Below, piece after piece: positions 26,449-36,444 of a DNA stretch of 64,000 nucleotides. Each line of letters begins with the position of its first letter. The first letter of the stretch is position 1. The translations under genes were made by a program, and so were the position numbers. The notes under the pieces are model-generated. The model was given only the letters and a program-made list of their open reading frames with translations. It did no database searches and had not been told where the DNA came from. Origin of the DNA: Halostella salina (GTDB lineage Archaea > Halobacteriota > Halobacteria > Halobacteriales > Natronoarchaeaceae); the NCBI RefSeq assembly GCF_003675855.1, contig NZ_RCIH01000012.1, forward strand, positions 1 through 64,000, read 5' to 3'.

Positions 26449-28865
26449 TGAACCCAAAAGCTGCTCAAATGGCACACAGCTGGCTCGTAGAGCAAGAGGA
26501 TTTGTACACTAACGTAATCGATCACGCTGGTGCGTACGATGCGAAGGTTGATTCCTCAGCCAACTCATCGCTGGCGGCCCATATCCTTAATGCGGTAACG
26601 GTTGGTGTCAATACGTTCGTCTATAACGCTGTTCGGTCCGATGAAGACGTTACAGAGTATGAGGAGGAGATTCGGGTTCTTGCGGCCGCTCTCGCGCTAC
26701 ACGATACGAACAAGTACGTTCGAGAAGCCTACGGGTTTGACGCCGACGGAAACACTGCAGATGCCTTCGACTACTATTTCGACCCCGAAGATGGTGAGGG
26801 CGATGATTTCGGGATTGAGGAATTCCTAGGTGATGGATATCGTGATGATCTTCATTATCTTGTTCAGCGGACCGAAGTCCGTGAAGACACGCGAGAGACA
26901 CGGGCGACTGATACAGAGTTCCGTGGATTAGAGCGATACTGTCGGATCGGCGACCAGATCGCTTCGGTTGCATTGCGAGGTGGAATTACCGAGGTGGCTG
27001 AGAAGCTTGCTACCTATTTCGGTGATGAGGTTCACTATATCGAATTCACGGAGTTAGAACAGCCGGTGTTGAACGACTTGCTCATCAGTACGGTGAAAGA
27101 GGTTATAGCTGGAGAGGGTAACTTTGAGACGAAGGGTGTTATAATAGGGAGTACACCGGATGGTGTACTTTATCTTGGTAACTCAATTGAGCGGGAAAAA
27201 CTCCAGAAGCTGACTTTAAATCGCCTTCCAGAAAGAATCCAAGATGAGTTCACATTTTCCTGTAAGCTTGGATGGAACAAATTCGACTACGATATATTAG
27301 CTGAGATAGAGATCCCGATTGGTAGGAAAAAGGATAGGATTCGGGAACAGGCAACTGAACTAATCAAATCGGATGCTGGTGGAACTGAGCCTTTTGAGTT
27401 AATCCCAAATGAATTTACTGAATATCTACCGGTACTAATAAAAGCGATATATGAAGATAACCGGAAGGAATATCCTACGGAGGACTTGACAGAAGCCTAT
27501 GAATCTGTTTACCATTCCATCGAGGGTGGAAAAAGCACGAAGGGTCAAAAAGTAAAGATAAAACTACTAAAATACCTATGTAAAAATTTTGACGAATATA
27601 GAGATGATCTTCGGTCTCTACAGGCAGAAATTGGAGAGGAACTTGATGGAGATCTGACGCCAGAGACAGATGCAACAGGCGATATCATAGAGCGGTTTTT
27701 CTCTATTACAACGAAATTAAGTCTTGCACCGAAAGATAGAATGTGTTTCCTATGTGGAGCAGAAGCTGATACAAAGTACCAGAAAGGATATGGTATATAC
27801 CAGACACAAGGGTATTCTCGGCGTGTCTCTCCACATTCCAAATATAAAACAATTTGTGGTGTATGTAACTTAGAATATGCCCTATTTTCACATGTTTGTG
27901 GAGAACATGACATTAATACGAGTGAATCTTTAGAGACGGCATATTTCTATTTCAGCGACTTCCTTGGGGATGTTCGAGTTAGAAGACGCCGAATTGGAAA
28001 TGTTGTCCATGGTGATGCCAACGAACTTGATGACACAAAGGTAACTACGGGCCTCGTTAGTTCACAGTATTTTATTCAACCAATATTCATAAGGGGGGAG
28101 AACCACCGGATGGCAGTCATCCGGCAGGTGATGCAGGCTGCCCAGGATGCCGGGATGAAGGTGGTCGTGGGACGACCGTTCACGCGCTTCGAGAGCGCGG
28201 ATGCGGTCTTCACGGACGAGGAGGCCACCCGACCGCAAGAACTCCTCGGGCTGGATGAAGCGGAACGCTTCGGGCCGCTCCCCGACTTCGTTTCGGAGGA
28301 TCGGACCGATTCCCATCTCCGCCGCTCGCTCCAGCTGTTCAAAATCATGAGTATGGTTGGACAGGAGGCCAACATGTCCAATCCATACATCCAACTCGAC
28401 AGGGACACGTTCCACAGTATCGCCGACTTCGCAGTCGTCAATCACGAACACGCAACCCGACTCTCGGACCTCCGGGAGTACTTCGAAACGTACCATCAAG
28501 ATGCACTTATGGAAATGAGAACCATTGCCGAACGAGGGATCGACCTGTTCGGCAAGCAGTTCGACAGCAAGTACAAGAAAACGAAAGTCTTCCGCGAGGC
28601 TATCGACGCGTTCCTCAGCGGAAAGAATCAGCGGATGGAGGATGACGAACTCATCGAGTACGTTGAGAGTCAGGTGTATGCCGTTGCTGAACGTGAGGAT
28701 TACGCCGGCTACGTCGAAACTGGTGAAGCAGAGGCGTTCGTCGAAGCGATACACACCTATCTGGTGGAGAACGACCTTGACGACCTCAAGAAACTCTCGG
28801 ACTGGGAAGACGCACTGGTGAACTCGTACTACTACGCCTACGACCAAGCACTTCAGGACCAATAA
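26448..28865 (+). CDS. cas10d: Cas10d (Csc3), large subunit of type I-D Cascade with HD nuclease domain
   Basis: The 805-residue protein starts with an HD-nuclease-like domain: H45 in AAHILNA and H85-D86 in ALALHDTNKY. A zinc finger follows mid-protein (C433xxC436 ... C470xxC473). The HD domain on the large subunit, together with a Cas3 that lacks one, is the hallmark of type I-D. A strong Shine-Dalgarno GGAGGTGA (26433-26440) precedes the start. Roughly 27100-28090 is conspicuously AT-rich with different codon use, and composition snaps back to GC-rich near 28095, so the gene looks mosaic. Csh1/Cas8b was considered, but the neighbours are Csc2 and Csc1. Confidence 0.87.
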   Translation: MNPKAAQMAHSWLVEQEDLYTNVIDHAGAYDAKVDSSANSSLAAHILNAVTVGVNTFVYNAVRSDEDVTEYEEEIRVLAAALALHDTNKYVREAYGFDADGNTADAFDYYFDPEDGEGDDFGIEEFLGDGYRDDLHYLVQRTEVREDTRETRATDTEFRGLERYCRIGDQIASVALRGGITEVAEKLATYFGDEVHYIEFTELEQPVLNDLLISTVKEVIAGEGNFETKGVIIGSTPDGVLYLGNSIEREKLQKLTLNRLPERIQDEFTFSCKLGWNKFDYDILAEIEIPIGRKKDRIREQATELIKSDAGGTEPFELIPNEFTEYLPVLIKAIYEDNRKEYPTEDLTEAYESVYHSIEGGKSTKGQKVKIKLLKYLCKNFDEYRDDLRSLQAEIGEELDGDLTPETDATGDIIERFFSITTKLSLAPKDRMCFLCGAEADTKYQKGYGIYQTQGYSRRVSPHSKYKTICGVCNLEYALFSHVCGEHDINTSESLETAYFYFSDFLGDVRVRRRRIGNVVHGDANELDDTKVTTGLVSSQYFIQPIFIRGENHRMAVIRQVMQAAQDAGMKVVVGRPFTRFESADAVFTDEEATRPQELLGLDEAERFGPLPDFVSEDRTDSHLRRSLQLFKIMSMVGQEANMSNPYIQLDRDTFHSIADFAVVNHEHATRLSDLREYFETYHQDALMEMRTIAERGIDLFGKQFDSKYKKTKVFREAIDAFLSGKNQRMEDDELIEYVESQVYAVAEREDYAGYVETGEAEAFVEAIHTYLVENDLDDLKKLSDWEDALVNSYYYAYDQALQDQ

Positions 28866-29815
28866 TGACACTCGAATACCCCGACAAAGGCCTCGTCGAA
28901 TCGCACAGCATCTACAGGAAACGAAAGCCGACGGTGACGTTGATCGTCAAGCGGGACGTGACTGAACCGACGCTGTTCCGGAACTCCAACCACGACCGCG
29001 CCGAAACGCAGGAGTTCGGTGACAAACTCCACGCTCAGGTCAACGGTGAGAAATTCACCAGCAAAGAGCGCCTCACTGGACTCGACTTGCTTCGGCGGCT
29101 GGACGACGATGGAACGCTCATTGATGACGAATATACGTACAACGAACCAGATGACTTGGCGGATTCCCTGAACGTTGGGACGCTCACCTACGGTCTCGCG
29201 GGGACCGGGGACCAGGATTTCGCCATCAAATCCCGGGTCGTGGAGGGCTACACCTATACGACCGACGAATACGACCTGATGAACAAGGAAACCCGGAACG
29301 CTGTGTATGAAACCGGGACCATGCAAGATAACGAAGGCGAACAGTCACAGGCACTGTTCGACTTTGTGAAGGTCCAGCCAGGAAACGACCTCGTGCATTT
29401 CATCACGCTGGAGGCAGCCACAGGGCCAATGTTGCTCTACACGCTCCACAATATCCTGAATACCGGAAAGTATGGGGCACGAGAGACCCGAACGGGTCGG
29501 AATGTCCGCAACGATGTCCTTGGTGTCATTCTCGGGGATCACGATACGTCCCTTTCGACCGGCGAACTGCTAATGGAGTATCACAGTGACGACGATGATT
29601 TGGTCGAAAGCCTCAGTGAGTACATTCAGGGGGTTCGCCGTGAGGACTGGGACGTGTACGGGGAGTTCGAGGGTGCCGAAGCTGCCCCGAACTGGCTTGA
29701 TGACCTGCTGAGCGTGGCTGCCCGTGAAGCCGATGACGCAGATGAGATCATGAAAGAAGAGTTCGGTCGCCTAATGACGGAGGCTCGGGAGAACTTCGAA
29801 CTGACCGATGAATGA
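28865..29815 (+). CDS. csc2: Csc2 (Cas7 of type I-D), crRNA backbone subunit
   Basis: The 316-residue protein carries the Csc2-like start VESHSIYRKRKPTVTLIVKRDVTEPTLFRN and the motif TLHNILNTGKYGARETRTGRNVRN. The latter resembles the conserved glycine/arginine region of Cas7 proteins that grip the crRNA. Several copies would form the Cascade backbone. It starts in a TAATG overlap with cas10d and overlaps csc1 by 8 bases. Confidence 0.87.
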   Translation: MTLEYPDKGLVESHSIYRKRKPTVTLIVKRDVTEPTLFRNSNHDRAETQEFGDKLHAQVNGEKFTSKERLTGLDLLRRLDDDGTLIDDEYTYNEPDDLADSLNVGTLTYGLAGTGDQDFAIKSRVVEGYTYTTDEYDLMNKETRNAVYETGTMQDNEGEQSQALFDFVKVQPGNDLVHFITLEAATGPMLLYTLHNILNTGKYGARETRTGRNVRNDVLGVILGDHDTSLSTGELLMEYHSDDDDLVESLSEYIQGVRREDWDVYGEFEGAEAAPNWLDDLLSVAAREADDADEIMKEEFGRLMTEARENFELTDE

Positions 29816-30509
29816 ACAGACGTTCGAGGCGACGCTCTACGCGCCCCTCTTCTACTCTAGCTCAGAGGGGCGGGCAATTCGAACCCAACCAACGCTGTCA
29901 GCGACTGCACTAATGCACGCACTTGGGTACCGCTACTTCGATATGGAAAAGCGGTACGCCGAATTCGGGGAACACGCTACTACACCTGATTATTCACATC
30001 TTCGGGATGCGTCGTTTTTCGTCTCGGACATGCGTCCGGTGGCAGTCGAAACTGATGAGCGAACGTTCCGGAGTACAGACTACCGATCCGAACGGAACTT
30101 CACCACGAACGATACTGATCTGGCCAGACAGATTTCTGGTGACAAATCGATTCCGTCGATACTGGAGGACTCCGGAGCGGCCTATCAGACGATCCGCAAC
30201 TACCTCGGTGTCTCACCGGGATCTACGTTTGAATTCACTATCTGGAGTGAGCAACCCATCCCCGACCGGCCCTTCTTCAGGATGGGTATCAAACAGACCG
30301 GTGAATTCCGAGCAGAGGAATCATCACAAAACTCCATTATCCTGAACAAGTACCTGCTCTCGGAGGTGTATGATGTCAGTGAGGAACTGCTCACGGAGCT
30401 GATGGAACACTGTGATTCGTTCAAGCGGGGCAATGATCCGAGACTGCAACATTTTGTCGGTTCAGATCCGGAGTTCGTTCGCGATCGGATTATCCCGGAG
30501 GTGGTCTGA
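29808..30509 (+). CDS. csc1: Csc1 (Cas5 of type I-D), crRNA 5'-handle subunit
   Basis: The 233-residue protein begins with the beta-strand FEATLYAPLFYSSSEGRAIRTQPTLSATALMHALGYRYF, matching the Csc1 pattern in which the chain enters a RAMP fold and reaches a conserved aliphatic-aromatic helix. It lies between Csc2 and Cas3' as expected. Its TGA overlaps the next ATG (TGATG at 30507-30511). Confidence 0.83.
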   Translation: MNEQTFEATLYAPLFYSSSEGRAIRTQPTLSATALMHALGYRYFDMEKRYAEFGEHATTPDYSHLRDASFFVSDMRPVAVETDERTFRSTDYRSERNFTTNDTDLARQISGDKSIPSILEDSGAAYQTIRNYLGVSPGSTFEFTIWSEQPIPDRPFFRMGIKQTGEFRAEESSQNSIILNKYLLSEVYDVSEELLTELMEHCDSFKRGNDPRLQHFVGSDPEFVRDRIIPEVV

Positions 30510-32398
30510 TGGACCAATTCGCAGTTTCTGGTGCCAGCCTTGCGACGGAAGAGCCCAAATACGGACTGACAGACAGTGACTTCCCTGAGGCACGTGCATT
30601 TCAGAATGATGTCGTAGAGTGGGTGCATGACGGTGATGCTCCGGTTGCTGCACTTCGTGCCCCGACTGGGGCAGGTAAAACTGCTACCTTCCACGAACTC
30701 ATAGAGAACCACGATCCTACCCTTCTGGTCTATCCAACGAATGCGCTACTTCGTCAACAGCGTAATCGGTTCACCGACGCTGGTGTCGATGCAGCAGTGT
30801 TGAACGGGTCAACACTGGAAGGCCATGGTCACATGCGGACCGAAAACCTGCTTGATTACGTCAATACATTTGCCAGCGACAACGAAGTGGTTCTGACCAA
30901 CCCTGACATCCTCCAGGCTACGATTCAGGACATGTACCGTGGAGGCCAGGCCATGCGGTTCTTCAACTGGTTTGATGCGATCGTCTACGATGAATTCCAC
31001 TTCTATGATCCGCTTGCTGCCAGTGGGTTACTCCTACAGATCAAAATCATTTCAGAACGAAGCCCGGACCCACACATTCTACTCGCATCCGCGACTCCGA
31101 ATGAGGATTTCGTGGACTTCGTTCGGACTCAGCTTCAACTGGATGTCGAGGACATCGAAGCCGAATACGTATCGAACGGCGATCAGTTTCGGTATCCAGT
31201 AGACGTTTACCGGCATGAGGAACGACGGATCATGGACGACAGGGAAACCGTTGCTCAACTTCTGCAGGATGAAATTGAAGCTGCGGACCAGTATGAGGAA
31301 CCTCGTGTCGTGCTCACATTCAATAGTGCCAAAGACAGTAACGACTTTCATGAGTTCCTAGCTGACGAGTACGAGTCAGTATACAAACACGCCGAAAAGG
31401 ACAATGGATTCGACACGCACGACGAACGCGTTGACCTTGATGAAACAGATTTCTACATCCTGAATACCACCTCCAAGGGTGAGGTTGGTCTTGATTACGA
31501 TGTGCGGACCCTGATAATGGATACGCCCCATAGCGCGAGTGCGTTCATCCAGCGATTCGGGCGTGCTGGTCGGGCGTCGGAAGCCTCCGTCCACGTCTAT
31601 GGCTTGGGTCAGAATATTTGTGACTCGGATACTGCGTTCCCTGATTTTGTCGACCAAATCTACACTGGGCTACGAGAGGACCGGATGGAGACCCAGGCAC
31701 TTGCAGACTTGGTCGGGTTTCGAGGTGCATACGGGATCAAAACCCGAGAGGAGAATTACGGAGGCCTGAACCCCGAGATATACGAGGATCTTGCATCCAA
31801 TGTCGAAGAGTACGGCCGCTGGCGGCGGTTCATTGAGGACATTGAAACTGAACTTGACGCCCTGCGTGGACTCGGTGGGAAGGTACCGAATGGAGAGCGA
31901 GAATCGCTCTTGGAATTCACAAAGGAGTGTTTCAAAACCTTTAGAGGGCTTCGCGGTCGGTCGCTAAAAGCCCAGATCGAATACCCTCGCGGAGATCGGA
32001 TCGGACTGACAACGTATGACCTCTCCCGAACGCTTCGTGGATACGAGATTGAGGCTGTTCGTGACGATAGCGTCTTTGCCGTTGAACCTGCTGATGAGAA
32101 CTCTCTCTCCGTCGTAACGGCACGGCTACCGGCCTACGAAACGGAACCGACCAGATACGACGAACCAACGACTGCGATCGAAGACACGCTACAGGAAAAG
32201 ATCCACCGTCGGATCGATCGCACTTGTCAGGACAACGATTGTGAAGTCTCCATGGATCTCATGCATAGGTTCTTCCAGATCGTCCGGATCACGGAGGCGA
32301 TCATCCCTCAGCGGATCACGACGGCGACACACGAGATTGAAGTTGACGACAACGGGGATGGACCACCAGATATCAACGCAAACCGTCGGCAAGTATGA
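30509..32398 (+). CDS. cas3: Cas3' helicase of type I-D (no HD domain)
   Basis: The 629-residue superfamily-2 helicase has Walker A APTGAGKT (residues 51-58), the DExH box YDEFHF, motif III LASATPNE and motif VI FIQRFGRAGRAS. No HD nuclease domain is present at either end, because in type I-D the nuclease resides on Cas10d. A Shine-Dalgarno GGAGGTGG (30497-30504) precedes the ATG. It ends in an ATGA overlap with cas4. Confidence 0.92.
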   Translation: MDQFAVSGASLATEEPKYGLTDSDFPEARAFQNDVVEWVHDGDAPVAALRAPTGAGKTATFHELIENHDPTLLVYPTNALLRQQRNRFTDAGVDAAVLNGSTLEGHGHMRTENLLDYVNTFASDNEVVLTNPDILQATIQDMYRGGQAMRFFNWFDAIVYDEFHFYDPLAASGLLLQIKIISERSPDPHILLASATPNEDFVDFVRTQLQLDVEDIEAEYVSNGDQFRYPVDVYRHEERRIMDDRETVAQLLQDEIEAADQYEEPRVVLTFNSAKDSNDFHEFLADEYESVYKHAEKDNGFDTHDERVDLDETDFYILNTTSKGEVGLDYDVRTLIMDTPHSASAFIQRFGRAGRASEASVHVYGLGQNICDSDTAFPDFVDQIYTGLREDRMETQALADLVGFRGAYGIKTREENYGGLNPEIYEDLASNVEEYGRWRRFIEDIETELDALRGLGGKVPNGERESLLEFTKECFKTFRGLRGRSLKAQIEYPRGDRIGLTTYDLSRTLRGYEIEAVRDDSVFAVEPADENSLSVVTARLPAYETEPTRYDEPTTAIEDTLQEKIHRRIDRTCQDNDCEVSMDLMHRFFQIVRITEAIIPQRITTATHEIEVDDNGDGPPDINANRRQV

Positions 32399-32994
32399 GT
32401 TCCGAGCTAATCAACGTCTCCGACCTCAACCAGTACGCGTACTGTCCGCGACGGTACTGGTATCTTCACTTCTACGATACGCAAGGTCGAAATTACGAAC
32501 GTATCGAGGGGAAGACGACCCACGAAAACAAATCGACGCGTGGAGACTGGGTGAATGAACTCTACTTGGAGTCGGAGCAACTGGGGCTGAAAGGCAAAAT
32601 CGATGTGCTCGATATCGATGACGCACAGCCTGTTCCGGTTGAGCGGAAGCGAGCCGAGAGCGGCGAGTATTACAGGAGCGATGAACTACAGCTTGCTGGC
32701 TACTGTCTTCTACTTGAAGAGCATATTGACGAACCAGTTCGAGAGGGGGCGATCTACCTATACGAGACCGACCAGCGAATGCATGTTCCGATCACCGAAG
32801 ACCATCGTGAGACCGTTCGCCAGCAGGTGAACGCTATCCAGGCGATGTCTATCGATTCGATCCCGTCACTAACCGATAACCCGAAGAAGTGCGAGGCGTG
32901 CTCCACCCGTGAGTACTGTATGCCCGAGGAAACGGTGATGCTCGAACCGGAGCAAGCTGAAGGAACCGGATTTGAGGAGGTGATCTCGGAATGA
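32395..32994 (+). CDS. cas4: Cas4 iron-sulfur exonuclease
   Basis: The 199-residue protein has one cluster cysteine near the N-terminus (AYCPRRYWYL) and three at the C-terminus (CEACSTREYC). Between them are the PD-(D/E)xK nuclease residues (GKIDVLD, VERKR) and a QLAGY-type motif III. Cas4 trims prespacers and selects the PAM-side end during adaptation. The genes cas4-cas1 overlap as ATGA (32991-32994). Confidence 0.95.
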   Translation: MSSELINVSDLNQYAYCPRRYWYLHFYDTQGRNYERIEGKTTHENKSTRGDWVNELYLESEQLGLKGKIDVLDIDDAQPVPVERKRAESGEYYRSDELQLAGYCLLLEEHIDEPVREGAIYLYETDQRMHVPITEDHRETVRQQVNAIQAMSIDSIPSLTDNPKKCEACSTREYCMPEETVMLEPEQAEGTGFEEVISE

Positions 32995-33986
32995 AGGCTG
33001 CTGAAGGAATGTTCGACGAATCGGTTGTATTCGTCACCAAACAGGGGACACAGGTACGGACTGACGGCGGCCGGATCGTCGTATGGGACGTAGATGGGGA
33101 TGACGGTGAACTCGCAAGCTACCCGACCGAAAAACTCGATACGATCAATGTGTTCGGTGGCGTAAATTTCAGTACCCCGTTCGTCGCTGAGGCAAACGAA
33201 CACGGGATCGTTCTCAACTACTTCACACAGAACGGACAGTACCGTGGCAGTTTCGTTCCTGAACGAAACACGATCGCCGAAGTTCGCCGGGCACAGTATG
33301 CGCTCTCGGAGCAAGACGAACTCGAGATAGCTAAAGCAATGATCGCAGGAAAGATCCGGAATGCCCGGACGCTGTTATCCCGAAAAGGTGTACACGGAAC
33401 GGACGTATTGAAAGATCTCGGAGTCCGGGCAGAAAACGCGAGTAGTAAAGATGACCTGCGTGGAACGGAGGGAGAAGCTGCTGAACGATACTTCGATCGT
33501 CTGGACGAGACACTCACGGACGGCTGGACCTTCGAAAAGCGCACGAAGCGACCGCCAGAGGATCACATCAACTCACTACTCTCGCTGACTTACGTGATGG
33601 TCAAGAACGAGGTTCTGAGCGGCTTGCGACAGTACAATCTTGATCCGTTTCTGGGGGTTCTGCATGCCGATCGGCACGGCCGGCCGTCCCTTGCACTTGA
33701 TCTCCAAGAGGAGTTCCGACCGCTATTCTGTGATTCACTCGTAACGAGATTGGTCAACCGCGGTGTGATCACCCACGACGATTTTACAGCGGATAATCAC
33801 CTTGCAGATGACCCATTCAAAACGTACCTTTCGAAGTTCGACGAGTACATGCAGGAAGAGTTCGTGCATCCGCACTTCGACTACTCCGTGTCTCGACGGA
33901 AGGCAATCCGGCAGCAGGTGATCCTACTCCGAAAAGCGATAACAGACGAGATGGATAGCTACCACGCGCTTACTTTCAGCCGATAA
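32991..33986 (+). CDS. cas1: Cas1 integrase
   Basis: The 331-residue protein has the conserved C-terminal helical active site: VKNEV, GLRQYNLDPFLGVLHADRHG and SLALDLQEEFRP, which hold the metal-binding Glu, His and acidic residues. A perfect Shine-Dalgarno GGAGGTGATC at 32976-32985, five bases before ATG 32991, decides this start over the in-frame ATG at 33009. It works with Cas2 and Cas4 and presumably serves both arrays, whose leaders are homologous. Confidence 0.96.
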   Translation: MKAAEGMFDESVVFVTKQGTQVRTDGGRIVVWDVDGDDGELASYPTEKLDTINVFGGVNFSTPFVAEANEHGIVLNYFTQNGQYRGSFVPERNTIAEVRRAQYALSEQDELEIAKAMIAGKIRNARTLLSRKGVHGTDVLKDLGVRAENASSKDDLRGTEGEAAERYFDRLDETLTDGWTFEKRTKRPPEDHINSLLSLTYVMVKNEVLSGLRQYNLDPFLGVLHADRHGRPSLALDLQEEFRPLFCDSLVTRLVNRGVITHDDFTADNHLADDPFKTYLSKFDEYMQEEFVHPHFDYSVSRRKAIRQQVILLRKAITDEMDSYHALTFSR

Positions 33987-33987
33987 C

Positions 33988-34260
33988 ATGCGTCTCGCCA
34001 TTGCCTACGACATCAGTGACGATTCGAATCGACGACGAGTGTATCGAACTCTTCAGCGATACGGTGCCTGGAAACAGTATAGTGTTTTCGAGCTAGATGT
34101 CTCCAAAACTGACCGTGTAGAGCTAGAGGACGAACTCAAGAGTCACATCGACCCAACCGACGGAGATAGAATCCGAATCTACCGTCTCTGTGAGTCCTGT
34201 GTAGACGACACTACGGACATTGGTGCCTCTCAACCAGATGAACAGTCGAACGTGATCTGA
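33988..34260 (+). CDS. cas2: Cas2
   Basis: The 90-residue protein has the ferredoxin-like start MRLAIAYDISDDSNRRRVYRTLQRYGAWKQYSVFEL with the conserved Asp after strand 1 and the typical RIYRLCESC ending. It starts one base after the cas1 stop and closes the cas operon, immediately before the leader of array 2. Confidence 0.96.
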   Translation: MRLAIAYDISDDSNRRRVYRTLQRYGAWKQYSVFELDVSKTDRVELEDELKSHIDPTDGDRIRIYRLCESCVDDTTDIGASQPDEQSNVI

Positions 34261-34376
34261 AGACCTCCTTCGTCGACCTTTTTAGTATCTCTGTACGGCC
34301 CCGGTCGACGAAGAGTTACCCTTGAGCGAGTCACGTAACAAGCTTTATTGCCTCTATGGCGTGATTTTCACCCCCT
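34261..34376 (+). promoter_or_regulatory. Leader of CRISPR array 2
   Basis: Between cas2 and the first repeat lie ACCTTTTTAGTATCTCTGTAC, CCCCGGTCGACGAA, GTAACAAGCTTTATTGCCTC and GTGATTTTCACCCCC. They occur in the same order as in the array 1 leader read on the opposite strand. The distal repeats are at the other end, so new spacers enter here. GAAGACCTCCTTCGTCGACC just after cas2 is a weak extra block. Confidence 0.85.
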
Positions 34377-36221
34377 GTCGCAGGAGTCAGCAAAGCCACT
34401 ACGGCATTGAAACTCGTCGGCGGTCTCACTCATCGCTACCACCCAGCGTCGCAGGAGTCAGCAAAGCCACTACGGCATTGAAACAGCATCGCCTCGGGCA
34501 TCCCCCCAGTCCACCGGTTGGTCGCAGGAGTCAGCAAAGCCACTACGGCATTGAAACACAGCGACACCGGGCTACGAGGCGTTTGAGAGCGTCGCAGGAG
34601 TCAGCAAAGCCACTACGGCATTGAAACCGGGCGGCGGCCCCGTCCCACGGCATCAGCGGCCCCGTCGCAGGAGTCAGCAAAGCCACTACGGCATTGAAAC
34701 GAGGACCTCGTCGTCGCGAGCGTCGCCGGGCTCGAGGTCGCAGGAGTCAGCAAAGCCACTACGGCATTGAAACTCCATCGGACCCGCGAAAGTCGGTCGG
34801 ATACCGTTTGTCGCAGGAGTCAGCAAAGCCACTACGGCATTGAAACTATTAACATGGGAGTGCTCGACTGGCCCGAGAAGGTCGCAGGAGTCAGCAAAGC
34901 CACTACGGCATTGAAACAACCCGGCGGGCGACTACAACTTTCGCGGTGCGGCGTCGCAGGAGTCAGCAAAGCCACTACGGCATTGAAACGGAACTGTCGA
35001 TCCGCGGCAGCGACAGCGCCACCCGTCGCAGGAGTCAGCAAAGCCACTACGGCATTGAAACGGTTGCATATCGCCAGCATTCGGTCGTTGCCGTCCGGTC
35101 GCAGGAGTCAGCAAAGCCACTACGGCATTGAAACTCGTAAGCCCGGGGAGAGCAACCCCGTAAACACGGTAGTCGCAGGAGTCAGCAAAGCCACTACGGC
35201 ATTGAAACCGCCATGGATCACCCTCAATCGCGGTACGGGAGTGGTCGCAGGAGTCAGCAAAGCCACTACGGCATTGAAACCCCGCTCGATGACTGCGAGA
35301 AGCATTCGGATTCGAGTCGCAGGAGTCAGCAAAGCCACTACGGCATTGAAACTGGGTCGGACGCGAGACGGACGACGGCCGTTCGCGTCGCAGGAGTCAG
35401 CAAAGCCACTACGGCATTGAAACAGGTAGTCGTAGCAGACCTTCACGGCGTGCTGACGGCGTCGCAGGAGTCAGCAAAGCCACTACGGCATTGAAACCGG
35501 GCAACACCTCGGGCCGGCCTTCCACGTCTTCTTGTCGCAGGAGTCAGCAAAGCCACTACGGCATTGAAACTCTAGGAGTTGATCCTCGTCTAGAAACACT
35601 CATCCGTCGCAGGAGTCAGCAAAGCCACTACGGCATTGAAACTAGTCGTGGGGCCGGTTCTGGTTGACCGGCGGGACGTCGCAGGAGTCAGCAAAGCCAC
35701 TACGGCATTGAAACGATTCGATTCGTGCGCCAGTCGAAGATTGTGGCGTTGTCGCAGGAGTCAGCAAAGCCACTACGGCATTGAAACACGGACACGGCGG
35801 TCGTCAGCGTTGACGGCGCGGCGTGTCGCAGGAGTCAGCAAAGCCACTACGGCATTGAAACTAGGTTGTCTTAGGCATCGTTCTGAAGTTGCTGGTAGTG
35901 TCGCAGGAGTCAGCAAAGCCACTACGGCATTGAAACTTTCGAGTTTTGTCGCTGTTATCAACTGAGTGGTTTGTCGCAGGAGTCAGCAAAGCCACTACGG
36001 CATTGAAACTCGAAACGCCTCGTATCCCCGACCCGGAGGCCCGTCGCAGGAGTCAGCAAAGCCACTACGGCATTGAAACATTGTCGTCTCGCCGGGCATG
36101 ACCGTCTCCTGCTGTCGCAGGAGTCAGCAAAGCCACTACGGCATTGAAACCGGAGTATATCGCCCCCCAGCAAGGCGGAAAGACGTCGCAGGAGTCAGCA
36201 AAGCCACTACGGCATTGAAAA
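34377..36221 (+). CRISPR. CRISPR array 2, 26 repeats of 37 bases, transcribed rightward
   Basis: I count 26 repeats with 25 spacers of about 34-37 bases. The repeat begins GTCGCAGGAGTCAGCAAAGC and ends CTACGGCATTGAAAC. It differs from the array 1 repeat (same strand sense) at 6 of 37 positions. All units look identical except the last (36185-36221), which ends GAAAA. A partial unit-like GTCGCAGGCTGCAG at about 36244 may be a decayed remnant. The leader is at 34261-34376. Both arrays thus point away from the cas genes. Confidence 0.98.
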
Positions 36222-36444
36222 CCTCCAGCAGACAGTCACTTGCTGTCGCAGGCTGCAGCACCGGGAGATGGTAGTGATAGTCGATAAGCTTGTCTTGGAC
36301 TAGTTGACCCTTTGTTCTCACATTCGCACCTGGTTAGTGGCTGGGATCGTTCCGGATTACCGGAGATATGTGAACTCAACAATGAGACAATTCCGCTATC
36401 TTCAGAATGAGATAGAATAGATATTTTCTGGTTGGGGATGTCTC

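Noticed and set aside
26448-30509. Assigning the effector genes to type I-B (Cas8b-Cas7-Cas5)
   Set aside because: The large subunit has an N-terminal HD motif and Cas3 lacks one. The two following proteins fit Csc2 and Csc1, all of which point to type I-D.
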